This document shows positions 48,542 through 60,833 of a stretch of 64,000 nucleotides of DNA, piece after piece. The position numbers and the translations under genes are program-made. This DNA comes from Orbilia blumenaviensis. Its lineage: Eukaryota; Ascomycota; Orbiliomycetes; Orbiliales; Orbiliaceae. The notes under the pieces were generated by a model that did not search any database, was not told the DNA's origin, and worked only from the letters and a program-made list of their open reading frames with translations. The DNA lies in contig JAVHNS010000005.1 in NCBI GenBank assembly GCA_036872755.1, positions 186,001-250,000 on the forward strand, written 5' to 3'. Position 1 is the stretch's first letter, and every line of letters starts with the position of its first letter.

Positions 48542-49720
48542 TTAGGCGCTTCCAATCGCCGCACTGGGAGTAGTCGACGCCAATTTCTTGTTTTGGGGGA
48601 CTTCCCTCATAAGTGGTCCGATATTCCTCGGCTCAATCATCAATACCGATGCCTCAACCAAAAGCTTGCCATCTCCCTCAGCGCCTGGGGCCGGAAGTGA
48701 CTCGAGTCGACCAGATACCCAGGCCTTCCGTCCTTCAACTTTGGTGGTCTCGGCCTTGATGATGACGAATTGGTTGGCCTTGCAAGGGGCGCGATAATTG
48801 ACATCTAGGTTGGCGGTCATGGCGATTTTATTTGGAAGCGCGGGGAAGCAACAGCGGGCCAGCGTCTCATCCATTAATGTGGCTAAGAGCCCACCATGAA
48901 CGACGCCCGGGTGACCGCACAGCTGCTCACCGACGTGCAAGATGGCAAATAGCTTCTTGCCATCAGCGTCAGCGAAGACTAGTGGGGGGACAGCAATCCT
49001 ATCTGGGCCTGTCAAGACACCAGCTGTAAGGACATTTGGTCGAAGAAGGGTGGGAATATCGAGATGAGGTCTGGTCTCGATTAGGGACTGATCATCGCGG
49101 AACTTCTGGACCATTGGGTGGTTCTGGATGTAGGCTTCGATCTCAAGGGTCCTCTCATCCGAGATACCTTCTTCGGGATGCATGGCCATACGAACGGCCT
49201 CAGTGGCAACGATCATATCGGGTTCGTAAATAACGAGAGCGATAACGGAACCAAAGGTTACAATGAATATGCCACCGAGGACACGACCGGTGAAATGGAG
49301 AGCACGCTTGAAGAAAGAGGGAGGCTCTTGGATCTGGATCTTAACCGGAGCTAAACAGCAGTGATAATTAGCATAGGTAGGAATAGAATATACAAGTACC
49401 TGTGTAGTAGTACTCGATAAGGGGTTCGTGTAACTTACGATTGCCGTCACCACTGTCGTAGGTGTGAGTGCGATACTGCTGCTTCCAGGAGGAGGAGGTA
49501 GCTACAGAGCAAGGGGTTAGCACAAAGTAAACTTAGACGATTACATAGCCTGGGTGGTAGTCCACATACCGAAGCCTCGTGAGTATAAGTTCAGCGACGA
49601 CTGAGAGTATATTCTCCGGGAAATATTTTGTGCCTGAATGGAACTCCGAAGCAGAGAAGCTTGTTTAGGAGCGATTGAGGTGCCTGCGCGAAGCAATGAT
49701 CTTGGAAGTAACCCAGCCAT
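48542..49720 (-). CDS. Mitochondrial hotdog-fold thioesterase (4HBT/PaaI-like, THEM4-type)
   Basis: Predicted acyl-CoA thioesterase. Exons 49720-49570, 49501-49439 and 49350-48542 give 340 aa. The Arg/Ser-rich, acid-free start (MAGLLPRSLLRAGTSIAPKQ, then SRRIYSQSS) is a typical mitochondrial targeting sequence. A transmembrane segment (RVLGGIFIVTFGSVIALVIY) follows at about residue 87. The hotdog domain carries the signature GHPGVVHGGLLATLMDE, where HGG and the following Asp/Glu are the usual active-site elements, then NLDVNYRAPCKANQFVII. This architecture suggests an inner-membrane anchored enzyme. An open frame extending to 49453 would start inside the second intron and is not used. The substrate chain length cannot be inferred. 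Confidence 0.9.
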
Positions 49721-51967
49721 GTTGAAGGATAGGTGCTCCTTAAATAGGGCAATCCAAAGCTCTCAACAGAGTGAAGTGGTGATGAGGATCCAGCTTAAGC
49801 GCCTGTTCTGAATGGAAGCTCCGGTCCTAGAGCAGCAGAGAAAACCTGTACGGCCGGGCTTAAACACCGAATACCGACAGCATTTTTGGGGTCAAGTTAG
49901 CAGTCAGCCGCGTCACGAACACCGCATGATTGGGGGACTCGTAAGGGCAATATTGTTGGGACAGGATTTGACTCCTGAATACGGGCCGGCCGGATGTGGA
50001 GCTGTTGTCTAACCTTTCGGAAGGGGGTGGTGGGGGAAAATTTAATGGCGGTGGGAACCTGTGACAGAGCTCGAGTGTGTGTGGTTTGTGGTGTTTTGGA
50101 ACGGAGTTCCAAGAAACAAAATTTGGGTCGGCGCCAGAGAGCCGAGGTACTTTCCCAAAGCGGAGCTGCGTCCGATACAACGGGAAATGTGTTGAGATGA
50201 TGAGCTGCGTAACTGGTGATCAGGGTCGAGCTAGTCTGAGTCGGGTCGGCTTGGAATTAACGTTATAATTACGGAGTACAGAATATACCTAATTGTAACT
50301 AGCAAAAAATATCAACCATAGTCGGCTGGACCGTTTCGGGGGTGACCATCGGGTCTTGGCTAGATCGAACTCGCTCCAATATTTGGCCGTCATTCGGATT
50401 CTTTAGTTTACGGTCACAAATAGAGTGCCGTCAACCGTCTATTACACCTAAGAGGCATAGTTGTGGTGTACATGTACTATTTTTCATGCATATGCACAAC
50501 TAGGTACCTAGGTAGTCTCGGTCCCAGACGCTGTTGACCACAACTGTGGTACCTAGGTACTTAGGTAGCTACTGTATACATGTACTGAAAATCGGGATGA
50601 TATTGATATGGAGTTAATCCAGCATTAATGTGGTAATGCGTATTAGAGCGGTGTTGATACGGTATTACACAGAAATGGCCCCCGTATATTTCATATTACG
50701 ACGGTATTAAAGAACTGCACTTTTCCAGCACAGTACTTAGTACATGCTTAAGGGGGGGGACGGGTTGCGGAGCCTGGCTAACACCCTATAGTGAGGGTTT
50801 GATTGGCTTTGAGGGTCCTAGCATTTTTTTGGAATTTTGTATCAGTACGTATATATTGATTGCCTAAATACCTAGTAATTGAGAGACCACCCTTTTAGGT
50901 CTACCTTGCTGCGCAATACATGATGCGTCTATATCATAGTGATTTGTTAATTTTCGTAAAGTTGGAAATCAGCGATCAGCTTCACACAAAGTGCGATCCG
51001 CTTCGTGGAGGCTAGTTTATAAATTTACGAGAACAGATCGGATCCAGTTCCGAGACGAGTTCGATTCGATACGGTATAATAATCTTTTGGATACTCCACG
51101 AAGCATTTACGCATAGTCGAGATCTAGGATTGAGACAATAGATACCTACTGTGCTAGAACAATGAGGGTTTTGAATTCGAATTACCACGTTAGAAGCCAG
51201 TTATGTCCGAGAATCGATCACACCAGTCCATAAATTATAAAGTTAGATCCAGCTAACTGAAGAGTCCACGCTGCAATCAAGATCCCGAAACCAATCTGAC
51301 TCGTGGTTAGTTGACATAACACCATGGCAGTCACAATTCCAGGGAAGCCCGGCCTTGTAAACATTATAAACGCTACCACGTGTTTGTTCTACTAGAAAAT
51401 TATAAACCAGCCTCCGGCGCGAAGTGTCAAAGAGAACCACAAGACTTCCGTAGCTTAGACACGTACGTAGTCGTCTTGAAAAACAGTATATATAAATACC
51501 TATATATGCGAATTCATGTCTATATGCTCAAGCTTGACCAAATACCGTGGAACAAAACCTACTCAAAACCATGAACGAGGGGCTGTGGAACATTAACAGT
51601 TTTCGACATGGCACAGATACAAAGCCTACTTAGGTAATTTGGTACTTAGGTAGGTATGTGGTCATCAGTCTGTGTTGCGAATTTATGGGAGTGTTGCAAT
51701 GAGGTCAACTCTCAGCCAATCATAACGTGCAACACGTTCGCAACGCGTTGTTGTGGCAGACCCCTGATTTCAATTAAGTACCCCGATTGGGAAAGCTATT
51801 TACTTCCATTCTGCACCCAGCTCGGTTGCAGCGTTATCTTGTCAACTAGCCTGTCTAAACCTCTCTATCCTTCCGCACACCCTGGCCTGTGACATCGAAT
51901 ACACATTCCCTACCACACGGCATCGAGTAACAAGTCGAGCACCAATATACTGACTTACTTACCAACA
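49721..51967. other. 2.2 kb divergent intergenic region with TACCTAGGTA-type repeats
   Basis: Shared upstream DNA of the thioesterase and ORC1. Between 50501 and 50568, and again at 51627-51653, short palindromic CCTAGG/TTAGGTAG elements recur, including one exact TACCTAGGTAGT and two copies of GGTACTTAGGTAG. The last 130 bp before ORC1 are C/A-rich like a leader. No gene is supported. Confidence 0.55.
50501..50568. repeat. Cluster of CCTAGGTA-type palindromic short repeats
   Basis: TACCTAGGTAGT occurs at 50505-50516, TACCTAGGTAC at 50550-50560, and GGTACTTAGGTAG at 50556-50568. The last recurs exactly at 51641-51653. The 12-mer also occurs at 9789-9800 and 55438-55449. Confidence 0.8.
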
Positions 51968-54433
51968 ATGCCCGGCAGAACACGACAGCCACGGGCAGCC
52001 TCCCAGCGCTCCCGTCTAAACCAGCTCCTTCGCGGTCAAACTCAGAAAACCTCAAAAGGCCATATCGAAAGAGAGGACTCTGATGACGAACTCGGTGATG
52101 AAGATATCCCCTGGACATGGGTCTTCCCGGACAGTGGTCCACTCAGTCCCGTTTCGTCAAATAAAGCACCGGCTGACAGTCCAAATGCCAAAAAACGCCG
52201 AAGAGACGGGTCGCCTGTCAATCAGTCCGAATCTACCAATACGAAGCCAATCGGCGCTAAAATCGGCAGCTTCGAATGTCGGATCGGGGATGCTATTCTT
52301 TTGAAGGCAGAGGGCCAGAAGGCTGCATGGGTTGGTCTTGCGGTTGACTTCGACACTCGAGACGACGAAATGCAAGCTCGTATAATGTGGTTTAGCAACC
52401 ACTCCGAGATTCGGAGCCGCGCAAAGAAAAGAACGGATCATCTTCCAGGCGAGCTCTATATTACTCCAACATTCGACTGGAATCCCGTAGAATCTATCAA
52501 TGGCAAAGCCGAAGTCCTCTCTGAGAAAGCGTTTAAAGCCGAATTTCCGAACGGTGTTCCAGCGAAATCACAGAAGAAGGGGAAAGTTTTCTTCTGTAGG
52601 AGAGCTTGCGACGTTCGACCTGCCCGTTATTCAGAAGAATTCAACTGGGATGATCTATATCATGGCGAAACCACAGATTTGGATAAACTGAAGGACTGGG
52701 TCAAGGCAAATACGGCCGCAAGGTCTGCTCGGAAGTCGAAAGATGCCGACTTTGAAATGCATGTCGATAGCTCGGAAGAAGAAGACGGTGACTTTGACGA
52801 AGCGGAATCCGGTGAAGATGAACCGAAAGCACCGAGAACTCCTCGAAAGAACAAGAAGCGTAGAAGATCTATCACAACCCCACGAGCAAAGCCTACAATC
52901 TCTAAAAAGCTTTTAACTCCCTCCCATAGAAAAATCACAGCAAAGAAGGCTTTGACCTTCACACCGTTGTCTTTGAGGACTCTGTCGCCAGCTGCCCACT
53001 TATCGAGTCCATACCAGATTGCACGAAACCGGCTACATGTTTCTTCAGTTCCTGATTCGCTACCCTGCCGCGAAACTGAATTTGGAACCGTTTACGCGCA
53101 CTTACACGACGCCATTACTACTGGTTCTGGTAGCTGTATTTACATCTCTGGCACTCCCGGAACAGGAAAGACTGCGACTGTCCGTGAAGTTATCGCCCAG
53201 TTGCAAGTCCAAGTGGAGGAAGAAGAATTAGAGGATTTTATTTTCCTGGAAATCAACGGAATGAAAATCACGGATCCACATCAAAGTTACTCTTTACTTT
53301 GGGAAGCTATTCAAGGCGACTCGGAAGGCCCGGCTAGAGTCGCGCCGAATCACGCTTTGAATCTGCTTGAGAGGGAATTCAGTACACCGAGTCCCAGGAG
53401 AGTTCCCATTGTCGTTCTGATGGACGAGTTGGATCAATTGGTGACAAAGAACCAGAGTGTCATGTACAATTTCTTCAATTGGCCCAGCATGGCGCATAGT
53501 AGATTGATTGTCCTTGCTGTGGCAAATACCATGGATTTGCCAGAGAGAACGTTGAGTAACAAGATCTCGAGTAGACTTGGTATGTTAACTATGCTTTAGA
53601 AAGTTACCCACTTGGTATTCCTGGACGGCGCTTATACATTTATAGGTCTTACTCGAATCACATTCCCGGGATATACGCACGAACAGCTGAAGAAAATCAT
53701 CGAGTCCCGTCTTGAAGGTGTCCCTGGGAACATTGTTCAGCCTGATGCAATTCAGTTCGCTGCCCGTAAGGTAGCGGCTGTTAGTGGGGACGCCAGAAGA
53801 TGCTTGGATATTTGCCGACGAGCGGTTGAACTTGTTGAGCAGACGAACTCCGATGTGGTCCCACCCACGCCATCGAAATCCGGTAGAGGAAAGGTTGCCG
53901 GAGCCGCGGTACCCGGCCCGGCGAAAGTTACGATTCAGACAGTAATTAAAGCTATCAACGAAGCGACACACTCCCCGCTACAGATGTACCTGAAAAGTTT
54001 ACCCCTGAGCGCCAAGGTCCTGCTGGCTGCGATCCTTGGGAGGATGAGACGGTCTGGAGTTAATGAGAATATCATGGCGGACGTGATTGAGGACGCAGAA
54101 ACATTAGTCAGAATGACAGCTAGTGCAAATGTCACAGAGGCGCTGCTGGCGAGAGACGGTGTTAATGTGGGTGATAAGAAGGAAGAAAATATATTCTTAA
54201 CACCAAGGAAAACTGGGAGGGCGCAGATGTATCGACCTGGTGATGAGGATCTTCCAAGGGTAAAGGGATTAGTATCTGCTGCTATAGGTTTGGCGGAAGG
54301 AGGCATTCTAGGATTGGAGATGGGGAGAAGAGGAGAGAGAGCTGGGAGAGTCAGGCTGAATATCGGAGAGGAGGAAGTGAAGGCAGCACTCAAGGATGAT
54401 CCTGATGTTGGGGGTATGGGGTTCAATGGTTAG
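51968..54433 (+). CDS. ORC1: Origin recognition complex subunit 1
   Basis: Largest ORC subunit; an AAA+ ATPase that marks replication origins and loads MCM with Cdc6. Exons 51968-53579 and 53646-54433 give 799 aa. A basic disordered N-terminus leads to a BAH domain (about residues 95-230; RIGDAILLKAEG, KGKVFFCRRACDVRPARYSE), which in Orc1 contacts nucleosomes. An acidic then basic linker follows. The ATPase has Walker A GTPGTGKT (about residue 397-404), Walker B VVLMDELDQL, sensor-1 region VLAVANTMDLPE, and RLGLTRITFPGY, whose RLG is joined across the intron. Sensor-2 AAVSGDARRCLDICRRA and a winged-helix C-terminal part complete the protein. All catalytic motifs are intact. BAH plus this AAA+ type separates it from Cdc6, which lacks BAH. 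Confidence 0.96.
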
Positions 54434-55991
54434 AGCAAAGGAATTGGTGCATTATAATGGCGTTCATGAAGGAGCGGAGAAGCGTTCGAGTTGATTATAT
54501 ATACTTATTATTCCCTTCACCTTAAAGGCCTTTTGCTAAACCTTTAAACTTTGATTATGCCTTTAGCCATAAATGACATCTGCAACTGTAATATATATCA
54601 ATCCGAATATATATTGACACTAACTATCGAAGCATTATTTACTATCATGATAAGGCAACGAAACTTTGGCTTAGTCACACAATACAGGTAACCAAAACAA
54701 AAAGAAGGAAGAAAAAAGCCAGAGACAGCCACGAAATTTAGTGGTATCTGCAATGGAAACTCAATTGCGAGTTGAACGAATCGGGACTGGCCATGGGAAA
54801 AAACCACATACACAACACACCAGGTTCAGATGGAGACTTGGCACGATATCTTATCACGCCTCTGTTATATACGTTATGGAGAAAATGATCGCCGTTTACG
54901 TTCACTTTACCACCGTTTAGTAGTATAACGGTGTTAATTATCTTTTTGGTTTATCGAGATGTCTCAAAGCTACTAAGGGTAGGCATGATATAGTTGCATG
55001 CAACCCATGATATCAAAGTATAGAGTGGTTGACGCACGTTTCTGATGGTCTTAGCAGGTGTAGTACGAGACAAGTACCCAAACCACACAAGAATTTAAAT
55101 TTTATTCACTCGCTATTGCATTAATTTCAGTGACCCCTTTTCTATCATCAGCTCCGCCACCAACATGACGACTCGTTCCGGTCATTTTCGTCCCATTTCA
55201 AGTAATTAAGTCGCCACCAGGGTTGCTTTTATCTTGAAAAGTTGCGAGCCTGGAGGCAAATCCAACAATGCAACAAAGGTCGACAGTTTTAGGGAAAGAA
55301 CAGAAAAATATGAGTTGGAAGTTATTAGAGACCTCTAGCTTCGCGTCCACGAAATTGCGGTTGGAGAAGGAGAGGTGAGGGTTTATGTTGCCTACACGTG
55401 GGTAGAAGCAGAGCGGGAAACCTGCTGGTGGTTTAAGTACCTAGGTAGTACTATTTAATATCTAGAACGGTGATGTATCAGGGGCCAAGCTATCAAACAC
55501 CTATACACTGTATAGTGGAGTGGGCACGAAAAGATGCCTGAAGACGAAATTCTGTGTTGGCTCTGGTAAAGTGCAACAATTCACCACACACAACGTACAA
55601 CGTCCAACCAGAACATCCCTCGACGTCCACCCTCTGCAGCCTACATGTACTTACGTGCAATAGCAGTAGCTCTGGATTGAACATCAACGTCAACATTATC
55701 ATGGTCATAACAGCTACTCCTATTATCCCAGTTCAATTCTACTTCATCCGATCCAAGCTTTAGGCAGCTGTCTTATCCCTCTTCCCATTCGTCTTTCATC
55801 GATCATCCCGCATCTCAATTTAGTCCATGCAAATGCTGAGCCTAGGCTAGCTAGAATAACTGCAAACGAGTTTGTGTCACCAAAAACCAGCTATATAAGT
55901 TTAACCGCTTCACCAACCCACCATAATCGATAATCGATAATCTCCACAACCACCAAAGTACTAATTCGAAGCAAAACAACCTAACGAAAAT
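54434..55991. other. 1.6 kb intergenic region, ORC1 to KH-like gene
   Basis: Tandem plus-strand gap, AT-rich after the ORC1 stop (TATATA near 54496 and 54590). It holds a TACCTAGGTAGT copy at 55438-55449 and two ATCGATAATCGATAAT-like repeats near 55926-55940 close to the next gene's start, which may be promoter elements. No gene is supported. Confidence 0.5.
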
Positions 55992-58900
55992 ATGTCTGGC
56001 GCGGCACATAACTGGTATCAACATTCGATACCTCCAAGCTCAGAGGCTGGAACATCCTTGACGGATGCCAGCTCCCTGCCCCAAGATCCTGGTACGCGCT
56101 GCCCTCTATGATATATCTACCGCGCTTTCTAGAATACCTACTTACGACTTTCCTGCATCTGCAGAGTTCGGGAATGCCGATATTTGGAATCAGAAGAACC
56201 GTGCCGTCTCTGAAGCTGAAATCGTCACCCAGGCGGAACAGAAGCAAGAAGACGTTGGCAAGTGAGTCGATTTCCGATGCCTTATATATATTATCATCAT
56301 TACTAACGTCAAAATATTCAGATGGATCGAAAATATGCATGAGCAGAGCTCAGCTGACTATAAAGCCATTGAAGAAGGTGTTCGTACTACAGACATCACC
56401 CGTCAGTTTTACGAGGACATAGCCAACACCCCACCGACTCCGGGGACTCCAGGGATTCCATCCGACAATGAACAAACTCAGACTCCCAGTGGCCGAATCC
56501 TGACGTTTGGTGACGTCCGAAAGGATCGACAGCAGGCACAAGGCCGGAGAGTTGCTCCAGAGGTTTCTACCCGTAAGAAGGGTAAGAATCGCAAAGTGCA
56601 GCCTCAGGCTCAAGAAATACAAGCCAGACCTACACAAGCTGGAGTTCCCCAACCCCAGGCTATTCGGGCCCAGCCGTCGCAGTTACAACAGCACCGGCTC
56701 GAAGGTCCCACCCATGATATGCGAAAGATGAATGATGGTGATAAACAAGCCCGAGAGTATCCTGGTGTACCTACCGGCAAGTTCATATTCCTTTCTCGTA
56801 AGGCCTACTCCAATGAGTGCTAACAAGATTTTATATTCCTCACCCACAGACTACTATCTCTTTCCTGTTAGAGCAGGAGAGAAAGCGCAGCAAGGCAAGA
56901 AAGATAGGCTCAATGCCCCCGACATGGAAACTAGGATCATTGGTGCAGAGCGTCACCATATTCTGGCAATTGCCGACGTTACTGGTACACATATTAAATT
57001 TCCTCAAGATGACCCTCAAGACTTCAATCATGAAACCGGTGCTCTCGCCAACGTAAGTCCCACAGGCCCCACGTAGCCAAACCGTCTTTAACGATTTTTT
57101 TTTTATAGAGGGTCAGGATCTGGGGAACAACAGCAGCTGTCGACAGAGCAAAGGTGTATCTCATGTATCTCAACAAGCACGCCGACAAGGATGTCCAATC
57201 AGTCACCAAAAAATCCACTCCATGGGCGAAAGTCAAAGCACTTCCTGGCCAACGTCACCGCGAGGCAGCTACGAAGCAGGAGAGGCAACGGGAGGAGAGG
57301 AATCGATATAGAGTTCCTTCCAAGAATGATGAGATTTTCCCCTATTCAGGTGCATTTGCTTGGCCACAAACTGAAGTCAACCCTGCGGATGTCCTGGGTA
57401 TGAACTACGAATCATTGGATCCCGTCCGGCATGACAATGGAGTTTATATTGTCTACTCATCTAAGAGGCAATGTTTCCGTGTCCTAGGATTTAACCAAGA
57501 ATCCATTGATAGGTCTTTGGACCGCATATTCGTCGTATTTTGTGAGATTGCTGCCCGCAACCGTCCTCAAATCCAGTATACCTTGATCCAACCCCCAAAG
57601 GTTTACTGCCCTCAAATTGCTATGGACACAGAACATGGCCTCGGTAGTGTCATCGATGCTTACAAGCCCTCTTTCGACTCTGTTGGCGTTGAGCCCCGTC
57701 TTGCTAACAATGGTACAATGAGTGGTGAGGCGAATTGGGAAGCAAAAAGGCAGACACTAGCCCTGGCAAATGAGTCTTATATAAGATCCGCCCTTGACTA
57801 TTGTTTGAAAGACTTGAACTATTTACGCATGTATGCAAAACTTCGTGTCTATTTTGGGAGTTTTATTCTCTTTGGATACAGGCGTCCCGAGCGTGTTCTA
57901 CATGCTACGGACGAGTTTATGGAAATGATGAGGGCGAGATTGGCGAAGGGAGAGTTGATCAGACAGTATGTATATCAAATGATTACTTACTTGTGCAAAC
58001 AGGATGCTAACGAGATACCACGGTTTGACTAGTATCGGATCTACAGCTGCGGGCAACCGATTGCGAGACTATTGTGATGCATTTTGTCACAGATCAGCTA
58101 ATTCTGAATCCAAAGGCCCCGCCCTTAGCTACGCAAATCCACGAGATGCCGAGGGCGCCATGGAGGCGGATTATTCAACCACGATGTACTTGCTTGTCAC
58201 CCGCAGACCAGATCCGCCTTTCGAGCTTAAATTAGAGGTCGACTTCCGCAAATCCCCAAACGGCGAGTACACTATTGCTGCTCGTCGTTGGCTTCGCGTC
58301 CCCAGAACCGAAACTAATGGATCAAGGTCTGTTGCGAAAAAGCGAATGCCATTGGATTTGAAAGTTGTCGACCTTGATAGAGGTGTTTCCTACCAGTTTG
58401 ATCTGACCCTGGGGCAATCATTCAATGATCTTGATAAAATGCCTATTTTGAATGAATTCGTTCTTCATCTCGAGCTCGTTGATTCTAGTGACGGGTTAAA
58501 CAAACGCGTCTCATACATTCAACTCCCGGGAATCAAAGTTACGAATATCATCACCAAGACAAAATATCCATACTACTTTGTCGGGTCGCATTACATTTTT
58601 GAAATCACCCAATACGAACACATCAGAGCAAGTGAAGGAAATGACCGCAAAATGACTGTTGGCCTGCCTTCTGGCGGTTTCCCAGCGGATTACTCCCATC
58701 ACTCAACCACTGATATTCTATGGGGTGCTAGCGTTTATAATAAGGAGTGGGATACAGCTTTTGCTAAACAGGCTGATTTGCCGATTGGGTACTCTGGGGA
58801 CTGGCAACCCAGCGTTGAGTCGTTCTTGGGTGATACTGGTAAGAAACTCTCCGATCATGGAACTAAGGGTAGTGAGAACACACCACATGGGAAGAAACCT

Positions 58901-59479
58901 ATGGACGGGTTTTCGGAGCTTTTGCAAAAGATTGAGTTCGGTGTTCAAGCTTTCCACGAAGTCAAGAAGATGGTGTTTGGAGATATGACGAAGAAGTTTG
59001 TTGAGACTGGGGCCAAAGGCGAGAGACAGACTCCTTCACCGTTCCAAAAACCTGCACAAAATCTACAGAATGACTCGGGGATTTATGAAACTAGGACGCC
59101 ACCTGGTTTTGAGAACCAGTCGTTCGAAAGCCCTCCCGAAAGCATCATGTACGAGGACGATGAGACAGACGAGCCGGATGAGGATATTTATAAGGGCATG
59201 ACGGCGGGACAACGTTTGGCGCTGAAATTTGGCCGGGCTAAGCAAAAATCAGCGACAGCCAATTCTATGGCATACACAGTCTATGGAGATTCAGAATATT
59301 CTCAGGCAGTCAAGGAAAAGGATGGTTTGGTTAGTGGGTCAAACTCAACCTATGGAGATTCGATGCATGGAGGGGAGGCAAGCCGAAGCGCGGACACTCG
59401 ATCTCGAAGGGATCTAGTTTCGGAGTATGGGGACTCAGAATTCTCTGCTGAAGCTAAAGAGAGGGAAGGCCTGTATTGA
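55992..59479 (+). CDS. Large fungal protein of unknown function with KH-like domain and YGDSE repeats
   Basis: Not assigned to a named family. Exons 55992-56091, 56165-56261, 56322-56797, 56850-57052, 57109-57965 and 58033-59479 give 1,059 aa with closing phases. The N-terminal ~200 residues are Gln/Pro/Lys-rich and disordered. RIIGAERHHILAIADVTGTH, then IKFPQ and, after an intron, VRIWGTTAAVDRAKVYL has the shape of a KH RNA-binding domain, but the GxxG loop reads GAER. A long middle region (about residues 360-800) looks folded, with alpha/beta-type sequence and few low-complexity stretches, and includes YYFVGSHYIFEITQYEHI. The tail is acidic and then carries a repeated motif of the type YGDSE(Y/F)S-x-AxKExxGL. 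RNA-related function is inference from the KH-like pattern only. A GC-AG alternative for intron 3 exists (donor at 56777). Confidence 0.82.
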
Positions 59480-59865
59480 GGTACCGCATTCCAGCCCGTT
59501 TAGTTCCCGCACTGACTTTATGGTATCTGTGAATACTCGTGCTTTATTACAACTGGCTGTTTGTGAAGGTCTCCATCATGGCGTCGTTCTTATTTGGTAT
59601 TGTAATGATGCTTATGCTATTATAGTGATCTACATCATTCAATCACTTGTCACTAAGCTTCTTTCCGTTTTACATAGCTGATGCTTATTTTTACAAAAAA
59701 AATCGGTTTGCTGTTATTAAATGCGGTAGCATGATAGCCGTTGATTCGGAATTAATAAAGAAAGTATGCAAATGATTTCTACAATGCTCTTCTACTATAT
59801 ACACTGTGATACTAACCCGATATGCCATTAGATGCTTCTTTCTCATTAGATAAGCTGTAAATCAT
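59480..59865. other. Convergent 3' region of KH-like gene and prefoldin 5
   Basis: 386 bp between two stop codons. It is T-rich then A-rich, consistent with two overlapping or abutting 3' UTRs. No further feature was seen. Confidence 0.6.
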
Positions 59866-60538
59866 CTACGAAGTCGATGTTGCGTTTGCCTGTAGAACCT
59901 TCTGCCGTAATACTATTCAATGGTATTATATTAGCACATACACGACGACCTGTTTCTAGATCTTTGGTGTTAAAAGGCAACATACCATCTTCGACGACCT
60001 TCGCATTTTGTGTCTTTTGCGTAACGATCTTTTCCAGCTCGTCTAGGTTGTTTCCAACGGTCTTAATCTTGTCGTTGTAGAATGCTATTGCCTTCTCCGT
60101 AGTTTTCTCAACGTAGTAGCCAGTACCAACGTCTACCAGGACATTCCCCGCATCCTCTAGCTTCCCTGGGATATAAAGGGACTGCGTAAGCGGTATTAGA
60201 ATAGTTTTACCTGCGCAAGTGAATTTTCGTCGTTAGCCCAGCTCTTATCCTTACATCTGCTTGACATCGCTAAGTCGTCTGACAGTAGATGCAGATATCT
60301 ATAGATGGATTGATGCGGATATTGTAATACCCTCGACGCCCGGATTAACACCATTCTGTATAGATTTCACGCATTCCCTGAACTTCGCTTGCGCTGTCCG
60401 TAGCTTTTGGAAGGATGCAGTGAGGTGCTCGAGTTCTTCGTCCAGCTGCTTCTTGACCGCGGATAGGTTTTGGATGGAGAGAGTGGAGAGGTCGAGGGTT
60501 TGCTGTTTACCAGCAGAGGAAGCGGGCGCTCTGGACAT
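59866..60538 (-). CDS. GIM5: Prefoldin subunit 5 (alpha-type)
   Basis: Alpha-class subunit of the hexameric prefoldin chaperone, which hands nascent actin and tubulin to the CCT chaperonin. Exons 60538-60331, 60210-59986 and 59912-59866 give 159 aa, the usual prefoldin-5 length. The first coiled coil contains LSAVKKQLDEELEHLTASFQ. The beta-hairpin core has ILIPLTQSLYIPGKL and VLVDVGTGYYVEKT, the prefoldin-alpha signature. The second coiled coil ends KVVEDVLRQKVLQANATS, typical of the family, and this reading fixes the third exon and its TAG stop. An unspliced reading through intron 2 would give a different tail that does not match. It is divergent from PRP46 with a 295 bp shared promoter. Confidence 0.95.
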
Positions 60539-60833
60539 AGTGGTACAAGACTAGTAATCCTCCTCTTAATAATTACTATTACTATATGCTATATGCTATA
60601 CCGGCGATGAAGCTGGGGATGACGCTGGGTGAAGGATGTCGTGAGGCGTTTTGGTTGAAGCTTAAGCTGGGATAGAACGTGGTGGGGCCGCTTTTTGTGG
60701 AGTGGAAGTTGTGTTGCCTTCAATCCTTAACTGCTAATACCCTTCAAGACTCTAAACCTTCATACAACCTTCCAACCCATCACTACCTCTCCGACACCCC
60801 TGCTTCAATACCTCCAATCCCATTCCCATCTCC
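60539..60833. promoter_or_regulatory. Bidirectional promoter region of prefoldin 5 and PRP46
   Basis: 295 bp between two divergent ATGs, so the core promoters and leaders of both housekeeping genes must lie here. The PRP46 side is rich in C/A/T with many CAACC and ACC stretches, like a fungal leader. No clear TATA box was seen; a TATGCTATATGCTATA repeat at about 60583-60600 is the only TATA-like sequence. Confidence 0.55.
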
